DNA of 43,658 nt from an uncultured Clostridia bacterium (GTDB lineage: Bacteria; Bacillota; Clostridia; Christensenellales; Borkfalkiaceae), in assembly GCA_947626935.1 (NCBI GenBank), contig CANQUD010000015.1:1-43658 (forward strand), written 5' to 3'. The notes below the pieces were generated by a model. That model ran no database searches. It worked only from the letters and a program-made list of their open reading frames with translations, and was not told the DNA's origin. The position numbers and the translations under genes are program-made. The stretch's first letter is position 1. Each line of letters opens with the position of its first letter. Shown here one piece after another: positions 8,267-14,573 of the stretch.

Positions 8267-8302
8267 TCTACCATGAGTAGAGCAAGATTTTCAAACTCTA
8301 CC
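8267..8302. promoter_or_regulatory. Candidate operator: repeated TCTAC/GTAGA motifs
   Basis: Immediately upstream of the XRE -35 box is TCTAC-CATGA-GTAGA (8267-8281), and a third TCTAC lies at 8297-8301. Arms of five bases and the position next to a regulator's own promoter suggest an autoregulatory site. The arms are short, so this is tentative. Confidence 0.4.
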
Positions 8303-8344
8303 GCCCTCTTGGGGCACAATAGAGGGAAATTTGCAAAGAGTAGG

Positions 8345-8373
8345 TTGCAATCGGCGGGCATCTGTTGTACAAT
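8345..8373 (+). promoter_or_regulatory. Divergent sigma-A-like promoter
   Basis: On the plus strand, TTGCAA (8345-8350), a 17-bp spacer and TACAAT (8368-8373) point rightwards, away from the XRE gene. The predicted start is near 8380. No coding frame follows; a hairpin-rich stretch ending in a long terminator-like stem does. Confidence 0.55.
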
Positions 8374-8379
8374 CGAGTC

Positions 8380-8466
8380 ATCCCAAGGCGCGAGCGGTCC
8401 CAGCCGCGGACGCCTGACTCTCCAATATTTGTAAGACCCGAGACGTCTGTCTCGGGTCTTATTCAC
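8380..8466 (+). ncRNA. Candidate small structured RNA of about 85 nt
   Basis: After the promoter at 8345-8373 comes a hairpin: AGGCG (8386-8390) pairs with CGCCT (8411-8415), inside which GCGG (8394-8397) pairs with CCGC (8404-8407), with a symmetric CGA/GGA internal loop. A second hairpin at 8432-8461 has a perfect 13-bp stem and a GTCT loop, followed by a modest U-rich stretch. GAGTC at 8375-8379 could pair with GACTC at 8416-8420 if transcription started a few bases earlier. No open frame or known RNA family is recognised. It could instead be a leader that reads into the repeats beyond. Confidence 0.45.
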
Positions 8467-8750
8467 TTCCGCCGAATCGTCCCACGGAGAAGGCAAAGCC
8501 TTGCCGCCCTGCTTGGAGCAATCAGAATTCACGCGGGACGAAAGGACATGAATGCGGAATGACGCAGAGTTCCCTTGGCGTCCCCTCGGGGTCCCCGATT
8601 TCTCTTGTCGCCCCTCTTAGGGGAGATGTCGAGGTGAAGCCGAGACAGAGGGGTTTCAAAACCCCTTTGGCTCACTGCGTTCGCCACTGTCTCGGACGGG
8701 TAGAGACCCGTCCTCGGTCACCGTTCGCGCGGGAGAATGCGCTCACTCAC

Positions 8751-8804
8751 CGCAAAACGCAGCGCACAGCACACTGTGCTGATGCGCAAGAATTGCGTTT
8801 TGCG
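8751..8804. repeat. Nested palindrome A
   Basis: Outer arms CGCAAAACGCA and TGCGTTTTGCG (11 bp, perfect) enclose GCGCA/TGCGC and then CAGCACA/TGTGCTG around a single C. One unpaired A sits on the 3' side, followed by AAGAAT. The same ground plan, with different bases in the stems, is repeated at 8928-8972. Confidence 0.9.
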
Positions 8805-8927
8805 ACCCTAAAAGGGGCAGCGAGGGAATGGGGTGGGCGTTATCCCCCCCACCACCCGCTGCGCGGGAGCCTCTTGGGGCGGCAGGGACCGCCGCAAAGC
8901 CCGTCGCGCCTGCCAGCGCTCCTGTCA

Positions 8928-8972
8928 CGGCGCAGCTCACAGTCCACTGGACTGTTGAGCAGAATTGCGCCG
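8928..8972. repeat. Nested palindrome B, covarying with palindrome A
   Basis: Outer arms CGGCGCA and TGCGCCG enclose GCTCA/TGAGC and CAGTCCA/TGGACTG around a single C. A single unpaired T and then AGAAT lie on the 3' side. All three stems differ in sequence from palindrome A yet remain fully paired. Confidence 0.9.
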
Positions 8973-9060
8973 CTCCACCCCGAAGGGGTAGGCTCTGACC
9001 TTACCCCCTACGGGGGGAAGGTGGCACGGCGCAGCCGTGACGAATGGGGGGGGACATTCT

Positions 9061-9295
9061 GAATTACTGCGCGTAGCAAAACCACGCTTTTGCGGAGCGC
9101 ACCCCATTTGCCACACTACCGTAGGCTTAATGTCCTTGCATATAACGTATTCGGAGTGACCTAATTGATGAACAAAGCAACATCGCTCGAACGTATTTTG
9201 TTTTGAAGGACACCCCTTCCGCCTCGCCGCAAAGCGGCGAGCCACCCACCCCTCAAGGGGTGGGCAAGGGGTGGACGAAAAAACAAAATCGTTCG
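9061..9295. repeat. Further repeat modules between the mosaic and acpP
   Basis: A hairpin at 9069-9100 pairs GCGC with GCGC and GCAAAA with TTTTGC, with a GTA/GGA internal loop. A less structured stretch (9101-9205) follows. At 9210-9275 is a module also found at 23910-23954 and, in part, 42421-42452: ACACCCCTTCC, then stem CTCGCCGC/GCGGCGAG (9223-9241), then CCCACCCC/GGGGTGGG (9245-9264). The minus-strand frame through here is repeat-derived, and I see no gene. Confidence 0.7.
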
Positions 9296-9325
9296 AAATA
9301 AAAAAAATTTGACCCTTTCGGGTCA
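9296..9325 (-). terminator. Intrinsic terminator of acpP
   Basis: On the minus strand TGACCC-GAAA-GGGTCA (9325-9310) is followed by a run of T residues (A-run 9296-9307 on the plus strand). It lies 15 bases after the acpP stop codon. Confidence 0.85.
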
Positions 9326-9339
9326 TTGAAGGCGGGAGG

Positions 9340-9567
9340 TTATCCCTTGATCTTGTTCATCATGTCGACGATGTCCTGCACCGTCTTGATGCTTTCGATC
9401 TCATCCTCGGGAAGGGTGATGTTGTACTCGTCCTCGAGCGTCATCAGAAGTTCCACGACGTCGAGAGAGTCGGCACCCAAGTCCTTGACGACCTCAGACT
9501 CCGGCGTAATGCCCGAAGCATCGATCCCCAGTTGTTCCGCAAGCATTTTACAAACCTGTTCAAACAT
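9340..9567 (-). CDS. acpP: Acyl carrier protein
   Basis: 75 residues, standard length and strongly acidic. The DSLD motif places the 4'-phosphopantetheine-bearing serine at Ser34, flanked by the usual DLGADSLDVVEL. It carries acyl chains during fatty-acid synthesis in the cytoplasm. The start at 9567 has an excellent AGGAGG site; a longer frame upstream only reads through the repeat-rich leader. It has its own promoter (9697-9725) and a 120-base leader. No other fatty-acid gene is adjacent, which is unusual because acpP often follows fabD/fabG or plsX. Confidence 0.95.
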   Translation of the reverse strand: MFEQVCKMLAEQLGIDASGITPESEVVKDLGADSLDVVELLMTLEDEYNITLPEDEIESIKTVQDIVDMMNKIKG

Positions 9568-9578
9568 GATTCTCCTCC

Positions 9579-9668
9579 TGTTTTCGGGAAGTGTCTTTTC
9601 AGAAAGCGTCCTTTTCGAAAAGTGTTGTGAAGAGTCGCCGAGATTCAGAGCGTTCTTTTCAGAAAACG
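9579..9668 (-). promoter_or_regulatory. Four palindromic motifs in the acpP leader
   Basis: On the plus strand the units TGTTTTCGGGAAGTG, TGTCTTTTCAGAAAGCG, TCCTTTTCGAAAAGTG (9579-9624) and TTCTTTTCAGAAAACG (9653-9668) share the near-palindrome CTTTTCnGAAAAG. Three are head-to-tail with a period of about 16 bases, and one stands alone about 30 bases further up. They lie between the predicted transcription start (about 9690) and the ribosome binding site, so they could be repressor sites or an RNA control element. Confidence 0.6.
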
Positions 9669-9696
9669 TTCTCTGTAAAAATAATCCGTTGAGTCT

Positions 9697-9725
9697 ATTG
9701 TACCCCATCTTCTCCTGCTTGTCAA
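9697..9725 (-). promoter_or_regulatory. Sigma-A promoter of acpP
   Basis: On the minus strand TTGACA (9725-9720), a 17-bp spacer and TACAAT (9702-9697). The -35 box lies within the last codons of the upstream glycosylase gene. The transcript is predicted to start near 9690. Confidence 0.85.
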
Positions 9726-10204
9726 GAGTTTTTTTCGGACAGGGAGTTCTGCCACGGCTGTACGGAGAATCGGGGGTTGGCGGGCGACGTCGACGGAAGT
9801 CTCACCGCCATCGGCGCGTACTGCGGAAAATGCTCTGTCAACAGCGAATACGCCTTGCTGCCGTTGCAGAGGATCGTTCCGATCGGCGCGGCGTGCAGGA
9901 CGCGCGGAAGGTCGGAGAGGACGATGTTTTGAATGGAAGCGTCCGAGGAGCCCTCGATGTCGCAGCTTGCGACGACGTCCCAGAGGGCGATGCGATGCCC
10001 GAGAAGGAATTTCTTCTTCCCCTCAACGTCCCGCGGGACCTCGCAGCCGAAGATCCCGCAGACGGTCGTCCAGAATCTGTTCTGCGGGTTGCCGTAGTAG
10101 AAGGAGATCTCCCTGCTCTTCACGGAAGGGAAGCTCCCGAGAATGAGAATGCGGCTCTCCCCGTCAAAGACGGGCGGAAATCCTTCCGCATGTCCCCTCT
10201 TCAA
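9722..10204 (-). CDS. DNA-deoxyinosine (hypoxanthine-DNA) glycosylase, UDG superfamily
   Basis: 160 residues. The N-terminal ILGSFPSVKSREISFYYGNPQNRFW and the C-terminal LPSTSPAN segments (read in parts: ILGSFPS, YYGNPQNRFW, LPSTSPAN) match the family of small UDG-like enzymes that remove hypoxanthine from deaminated adenine in DNA. The start codon is TTG, overlapping the stop of the preceding peptidase gene by three bases (TTGA), with AGGGG eight bases upstream. No in-frame ATG is available at a suitable position. Translation is probably coupled to mlpA. Other UDG-family substrates such as G:U mismatches cannot be excluded. Confidence 0.85.
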   Translation of the reverse strand: MKRGHAEGFPPVFDGESRILILGSFPSVKSREISFYYGNPQNRFWTTVCGIFGCEVPRDVEGKKKFLLGHRIALWDVVASCDIEGSSDASIQNIVLSDLPRVLHAAPIGTILCNGSKAYSLLTEHFPQYAPMAVRLPSTSPANPRFSVQPWQNSLSEKNS

Positions 10205-11439
10205 AGCGAGATCCCCTTTTCGAGGTTGCCGACCGTGGCAGTGGCAGCCCGTCCGAAGTCAAAGCATTGCCCGATCGCCGCAAGGACGTCCCCCTTCGTC
10301 AGCGCGGACAGCTCCGCCATGCGCTTTTCGAAGTCGTAGACCTCGCCGCGGTAGAGCATCTGCTTTCCGTAGAGGAGCATCTGCGAGGACGTATTCTCCT
10401 GCGAAAAGACGGTGCCCGAGAGCAGCTGTTCCTTGCCCCGCGAGAACTCCTCGTCGGAGAGGTCCCCTCTCTTGAATTCATCGAGGACGGAAAGCACCGC
10501 TTCCGCCGCCTTCTCCGCCTTTTTGGGGTTGACACCCGCATAGATGGTCAGAAGTCCCGTCTCCTGATAATTCGACGTGTACGAATAGACGGAATAGGCA
10601 AGTCCCAGCTCCTCGCGCACCCGCTTGAAGAGGCGGGAACTCATGCCGCCGCCCAAGATGACGTTCATCACCTGCACGGCGGGATAGGAAGGGTCATCCC
10701 GCGGGACGGAGGGAAATCCGATCGCGAAATGCGCCTGTTCGATGGGCTTTTTGCGGAACAGCCTGTCCGTCCCGAAAACAACGTGCTTGTCCCTGTCCGA
10801 AAACTTCGTCCTCTGCATGCCGCCGAAGAATTCCTCCGCGAGGGCGACGGCTTCCCCGATCCCGATGTTCCCCGCAAAGGAGACGACGATGTTCTCGGGG
10901 CAGTAGCGCTCCTTTTTATAGGCGAACATCTCTTCCCGCGTGAAACGGGAGACGTTTTCGGCGGGTCCCAAGATGTTTCTGCCGTAATTTTCCTTCCCGA
11001 ACGAGGCACGGGCCAGCAGATCGAGGCAGAGGTCCTCGGGGGAATCCTCGTCCATGTTGATCTCCTCGATGACGACTCCCTTCTCCCGCGCCATCTCCTC
11101 TTCGGGGAAAGAGGCGTTGAGGAAGAGGTCGCTCAAGAGTTCGAAGCTCTTCTTCGCGTGTTCGGACGTCGACTTGCAATAGTAGCAGGTCATGTCCTTC
11201 CCCGTGAAGGCGTTGACCTGCGATCCGAGCGCGTCGAAGGCGTCCGAGATCTCGAATGCCGTGCGCGTCGGTGTGCCCTTGAACTGCATGTGCTCGATGA
11301 AGTGGGAAATGCCGTCCTCGCTGTCGCTCTCGAACGCCGCACCCGTGCCGACGAGAATGCCCATCGTGACGGAGAGCAGTCCTTCCATGCGCTTGACGAT
11401 GACTCTGATCCCGTTCTCCAAACTTCTGCTTTCTACCAT
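10201..11439 (-). CDS. mlpA: M16-family zinc metallopeptidase (MlpA/YmxG-like)
   Basis: 412 residues, the usual length of single-domain M16B peptidases. The inverted zinc motif HFIEH lies at 46-50 (His46, Glu49, His50), and the third ligand is in the EEINMDED segment near Glu126, at the expected spacing of 76 residues. The second half has the typical inactive-like repeat with a GGGMSSRLFKRVREELGLAYSV region. AGGAGA lies seven bases before the ATG. It follows a YlxY-like gene, the same order as ylxY-mlpA in Bacillus subtilis. Its natural substrate is not established. Confidence 0.92.
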   Translation of the reverse strand: MVESRSLENGIRVIVKRMEGLLSVTMGILVGTGAAFESDSEDGISHFIEHMQFKGTPTRTAFEISDAFDALGSQVNAFTGKDMTCYYCKSTSEHAKKSFELLSDLFLNASFPEEEMAREKGVVIEEINMDEDSPEDLCLDLLARASFGKENYGRNILGPAENVSRFTREEMFAYKKERYCPENIVVSFAGNIGIGEAVALAEEFFGGMQRTKFSDRDKHVVFGTDRLFRKKPIEQAHFAIGFPSVPRDDPSYPAVQVMNVILGGGMSSRLFKRVREELGLAYSVYSYTSNYQETGLLTIYAGVNPKKAEKAAEAVLSVLDEFKRGDLSDEEFSRGKEQLLSGTVFSQENTSSQMLLYGKQMLYRGEVYDFEKRMAELSALTKGDVLAAIGQCFDFGRAATATVGNLEKGISL

Positions 11440-11454
11440 AGGTATCTCCTGTTT

Positions 11455-12156
11455 CTATCCGATATTTTCTCCGACGGGGATCGTTTTGAACCCGTGATCC
11501 CTGTAATATTCCAAAATGCGCGGAAGCGCCTTGACGGTGTGCTCCATCGGGTGCATGAGGATGAGGTCTCCCCCCTCGATGTCCTTCGTCGCACGGGAAA
11601 AGCACACTTCCTCGTCCTTGTCCCGCCAGTCGATCGTGTCCTTGCTCCACATGACCGTCTTGAGTCCGAGGCTCTCGGCGGCGGTCAGCGTGTCGCCGTT
11701 GTAGGCGCCCGAGGGCGGGGCGAAGAGTCCGATCTTCCTTCCCGAGGCGAGCGTCAGAAATTCGCAGCTCGTGCGGATCTCGTCCAAATTCTCCTGCAGG
11801 GAGAGCTTGTCGTGGTCCTTGTGAAAGTAGCCGTGCGAGCCGATCTCGTGCCCGCGCGAGGCGATCTCCCTGACGCACGGGACGTTGCCGTCCGCCCAGC
11901 TTCCGCCGAGGAAGAAGGTCGCCGTCGCGGAGTATTCGTCGAGGATGTCGAGGATCTTCAGGACCTCGTCGGCGCCGCGGTAGACGTTGAACATCAGCGA
12001 GACGCCGTTTTCGCTCGACCCGCGGTAGTACACGCGGCTGTCCACTTCGGAAGCGGGCGAGACGGCGGGCAAAAAACAGACGGCGCCGAGCGCGATGACG
12101 ATGAGGGCGAGGGCAAGATTGGTGAATGCCCCGACGAGACTTGACCGCTTTTTCAC
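11455..12156 (-). CDS. ylxY: YlxY/PdaB-like polysaccharide deacetylase homologue, probably inactive
   Basis: About 233 residues: an N-terminal signal anchor (around 7-30) and an extracellular NodB-type domain. ATFFLGGSW, the HxxxH-type segment GSHGYFH and the AFF/LFAPPSGAYN region are present. The first catalytic motif is changed: active enzymes have FDDG, but here it is FNVYRG, so the catalytic Asp is missing, as in YlxY-type proteins. I chose GTG at 12156 because GAGG lies six bases upstream; a TTG at 12168 has no binding site. It sits 15 bases before mlpA, repeating the Bacillus synteny. It is secreted or membrane-anchored; the role is unknown. Confidence 0.85.
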   Translation of the reverse strand: MKKRSSLVGAFTNLALALIVIALGAVCFLPAVSPASEVDSRVYYRGSSENGVSLMFNVYRGADEVLKILDILDEYSATATFFLGGSWADGNVPCVREIASRGHEIGSHGYFHKDHDKLSLQENLDEIRTSCEFLTLASGRKIGLFAPPSGAYNGDTLTAAESLGLKTVMWSKDTIDWRDKDEEVCFSRATKDIEGGDLILMHPMEHTVKALPRILEYYRDHGFKTIPVGENIG

Positions 12157-12224
12157 AGTATACCTCAAAAGAATGGGTTATCAAACGTATTCTATTGAGA
12201 AAACCGTGAAAATATGACCGTTTG

Positions 12225-14573
12225 CTATCTCAACGTGACGATCGTGACGCCGCTCTCCCCTTCGCCGTACTTGCCGAGGCGGAAACTCTCCACGCGGGGG
12301 TGCTTGCGGAGGACTTCCTGCACCGCCGCCCGTACTTTTCCCGTCCCCATGCCGTGAACGATCCTCACTTCGGTCAGCCCCGCAACGAGCGCCGCATCCA
12401 GAAAGTTCTCCGTCTCGATCTCCGCTTCCGCCGCCGTCAATCCCAAGAGATTGCATTCGCGGGGAAGGGTCTCGCGGGCGGCGAGGTGTTTGACGACCTT
12501 CACTTCACGCTTTTCTTCCTTGACTTTGGACGGGTAGAAGAGGTCGTCCGTCTTTGCCCGCACTTTCAGAGACCCTACCTGAACTTCGGCGGTGTTTTTT
12601 TCTTTTTTGAGGGAAATGACGACTCCCTGCGCGGACATGGACCCCACAAAAACGGTCTCGCCCACCTTCAAAGCGTCCCTGTCGACGGGCGTAAGGCGGA
12701 CCTTTTCCTCTTCCTCGGGCAAGGTCTCCCCCATCTTATTTTTGAGGGTGCGGACCTTGATGACGTCCCGCTCCGAGAGGGTCTCCTGCCTCATGATCTC
12801 CTCGATCTCGGCGAGCAGTTCTTCCGCCCGCGCCGTGCGTTCCGTGACGATGCGCCGCGCTTCCGCCTTGGAAGCATAGAGGAATCTCTCCTTTTCCCGT
12901 CTGAATGCCGCCTCTTCCTTCTCGAGCGCCGCAAGACGGTCGTTCCACTCCTGTTTGAGCTTTTCCGCCCTCTCCCGCTCGGCTTCCGCGCGGATCCTGC
13001 TCTCCTCGGCGGCGCGGAGGGTGTGTTCGAAGGACCTTGCCCCTTCCGAGAGATATCCCCGCGCTTCCTCGATCGTCTCCTCGGGAAGTCCGAGCCGTGT
13101 GCCGATCGCGAGGGCGTTCGACGACCCCGGCGCTCCGATCCTCAAGCGGTAGAGCGGGCGGAAATCTTCCGCATCGAACTCCATACACCCGTTTTGCATG
13201 CGTTCCTGCTCATATGCGAACTCCTTCAGGGCGGAATAGTGGGTGGTGACGATGCCCCTGCACCCCTTCCGCGCGAGCGAGGAGAGAATGGCGCGGGCGA
13301 GCGCCTGTCCCTCTTCGGGATCCGTCCCGCCGCCCGGTTCGTCGATGAGGACGAAGCTGTTCCGCCCCGCCTCTTTGAGGATGTCACGGATGTTGACGAT
13401 ATGGGAGGAGAAGGTCGAAAGGTCCTCCTCGATGGACTGGCTGTCGCCGAGGTCGCAGTAGACCCCTTCGAACACGGCGAGGCGGGTCCCTTCGGCGGCG
13501 GGAACGAAGATGCCGCACGCCGCCATGAGGCAGAAGAGTCCGCACATCTTGAGAGTCACCGTCTTGCCGCCCGTGTTCGCGCCGCTGATGAGGAGAAAGT
13601 CGTACTTCTCCCCCAAGGAGACGGTGACGGGCACAGCTCTCTTCCTGTCGAGGAGAGGGTGTCTGCCCTGTTCGATCTCGAGAATGCCGCGGTCGTTGAG
13701 GCGGGGACGGATCCCCTTGTTTTCAAATCCGTATTCCGCCAAGGCGAAGTAGAGGTCGACCTCGGAGAGGACGGCGATGTCCGTCCCGAGGGCGTCCCGC
13801 AGATGCCCGACGGCGTGGGAAAGCTGTTTTAAGATGCGCTCCGTCTCTTCCTTTTCGTCGAGGATGAGATCGCGCAGTTCGTTGTTCATCTCGAGGACTT
13901 CCTCGGGTTCGATGAACACCGTCGCGCCGCTCGCCGAGCGGTCGTGGACGAATCCGCGGATGCTGCGCTTGTATTCCGCCTTCACGGGAATGACGTATCT
14001 GTCGCCACGGACGGTGACAAGTCCGTCCTGCAGGTATTTTCTGTCCTCTCCCGTCAGATAGGAGCCGAGCTTTGCGCGGATGCGTTCGCTCAACATCGCG
14101 ATCTCGCGGCGGATCGTGTACAGCGTCTCGCTCGCCGTGTCGGCGATCTCGTCTTCGTTGACGATCTTCCTCGTGATGTCCTGCTCGAGCGCCTCGTCGA
14201 AGCAGAGACGGTCGGTGAGCGCCTTCATCTTTTCGATGCGGGGATCGGAGAAGGCGCGGATGCTCCGATAGCATGTCCGTGCGGCGGCGAGTAGCCTTGC
14301 GATGTTGAGAAGTTCGGCATTGCTCAACGTGGATCCCTTCTCCGCCCGCTCGAGACAGTCGCCGACGGGAGAAAATTCTTGGATCCTGCCCGAACCCAGT
14401 TCATAGAGGAGAAGATGTGCCTCTTCCGTCATGTCGAGACGGCGGACCGCTTCCGAAAGTTCCGTCGCGGGGACGAGGGAAAGGACGGCTTCACGGCTCT
14501 CCGCAAGCGCGGCGTGCGAGGAAGCGGCGGCGAGGATCTTATCGAGTTCGAGACGTTTTGCGTGTTTCGTCAT
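12225..14573 (-). CDS. mutS2: MutS2 (RqcU-type) ATPase with Smr domain
   Basis: 782 residues. It has a MutS-like core and ABC ATPase with Walker A GANTGGKT and Walker B FVLIDEPGGGTDPEEG. A long coiled coil (about 510-610) follows, then a C-terminal Smr domain with HGMGTGKVR. MutS2 acts in recombination control and in splitting collided ribosomes; which matters here is unknown. The usual Smr motif LDLRG reads CNLLG, lacking the acidic residue. The ATG at 14573 has AAGGAG upstream and overlaps the stop of the U32 gene (ATGA). A 70-residue longer frame overlaps that gene and is not conserved. Confidence 0.94.
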   Translation of the reverse strand: MTKHAKRLELDKILAAASSHAALAESREAVLSLVPATELSEAVRRLDMTEEAHLLLYELGSGRIQEFSPVGDCLERAEKGSTLSNAELLNIARLLAAARTCYRSIRAFSDPRIEKMKALTDRLCFDEALEQDITRKIVNEDEIADTASETLYTIRREIAMLSERIRAKLGSYLTGEDRKYLQDGLVTVRGDRYVIPVKAEYKRSIRGFVHDRSASGATVFIEPEEVLEMNNELRDLILDEKEETERILKQLSHAVGHLRDALGTDIAVLSEVDLYFALAEYGFENKGIRPRLNDRGILEIEQGRHPLLDRKRAVPVTVSLGEKYDFLLISGANTGGKTVTLKMCGLFCLMAACGIFVPAAEGTRLAVFEGVYCDLGDSQSIEEDLSTFSSHIVNIRDILKEAGRNSFVLIDEPGGGTDPEEGQALARAILSSLARKGCRGIVTTHYSALKEFAYEQERMQNGCMEFDAEDFRPLYRLRIGAPGSSNALAIGTRLGLPEETIEEARGYLSEGARSFEHTLRAAEESRIRAEAERERAEKLKQEWNDRLAALEKEEAAFRREKERFLYASKAEARRIVTERTARAEELLAEIEEIMRQETLSERDVIKVRTLKNKMGETLPEEEEKVRLTPVDRDALKVGETVFVGSMSAQGVVISLKKEKNTAEVQVGSLKVRAKTDDLFYPSKVKEEKREVKVVKHLAARETLPRECNLLGLTAAEAEIETENFLDAALVAGLTEVRIVHGMGTGKVRAAVQEVLRKHPRVESFRLGKYGEGESGVTIVTLR

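Larger units (their letters stand above)
8560..9060. repeat. Mosaic of palindromic repeat modules
   Basis: This stretch is built of hairpins instead of a gene. Modules: CCCCTCTTAGGGG near 8620, AGGGGTTTCAAAACCCCT (8649-8666; again at 43626-43643), a 54-base nested palindrome (8751-8804), a second palindrome of the same architecture (8928-8972), and a G/C-tract block with ACGG-type hairpins (8976-9058) whose reverse complement recurs at 42258-42363. Open frames crossing it follow the repeat and are not believable proteins. No transposase is associated. Confidence 0.85.

Noticed and set aside
8559-9062. Plus-strand frame of 167 codons in the repeat mosaic
   Set aside because: It follows palindromic repeats from end to end, has no binding site or known motif, and its composition mirrors the G/C tracts.
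8560-9275. CRISPR array
   Set aside because: Repeats are palindromic modules of unequal length and spacing without regular spacers, and no cas gene is near.
8937-9326. Minus-strand frame of 129 codons before acpP
   Set aside because: It crosses repeat modules and the acpP terminator; no start signal or protein family is visible.
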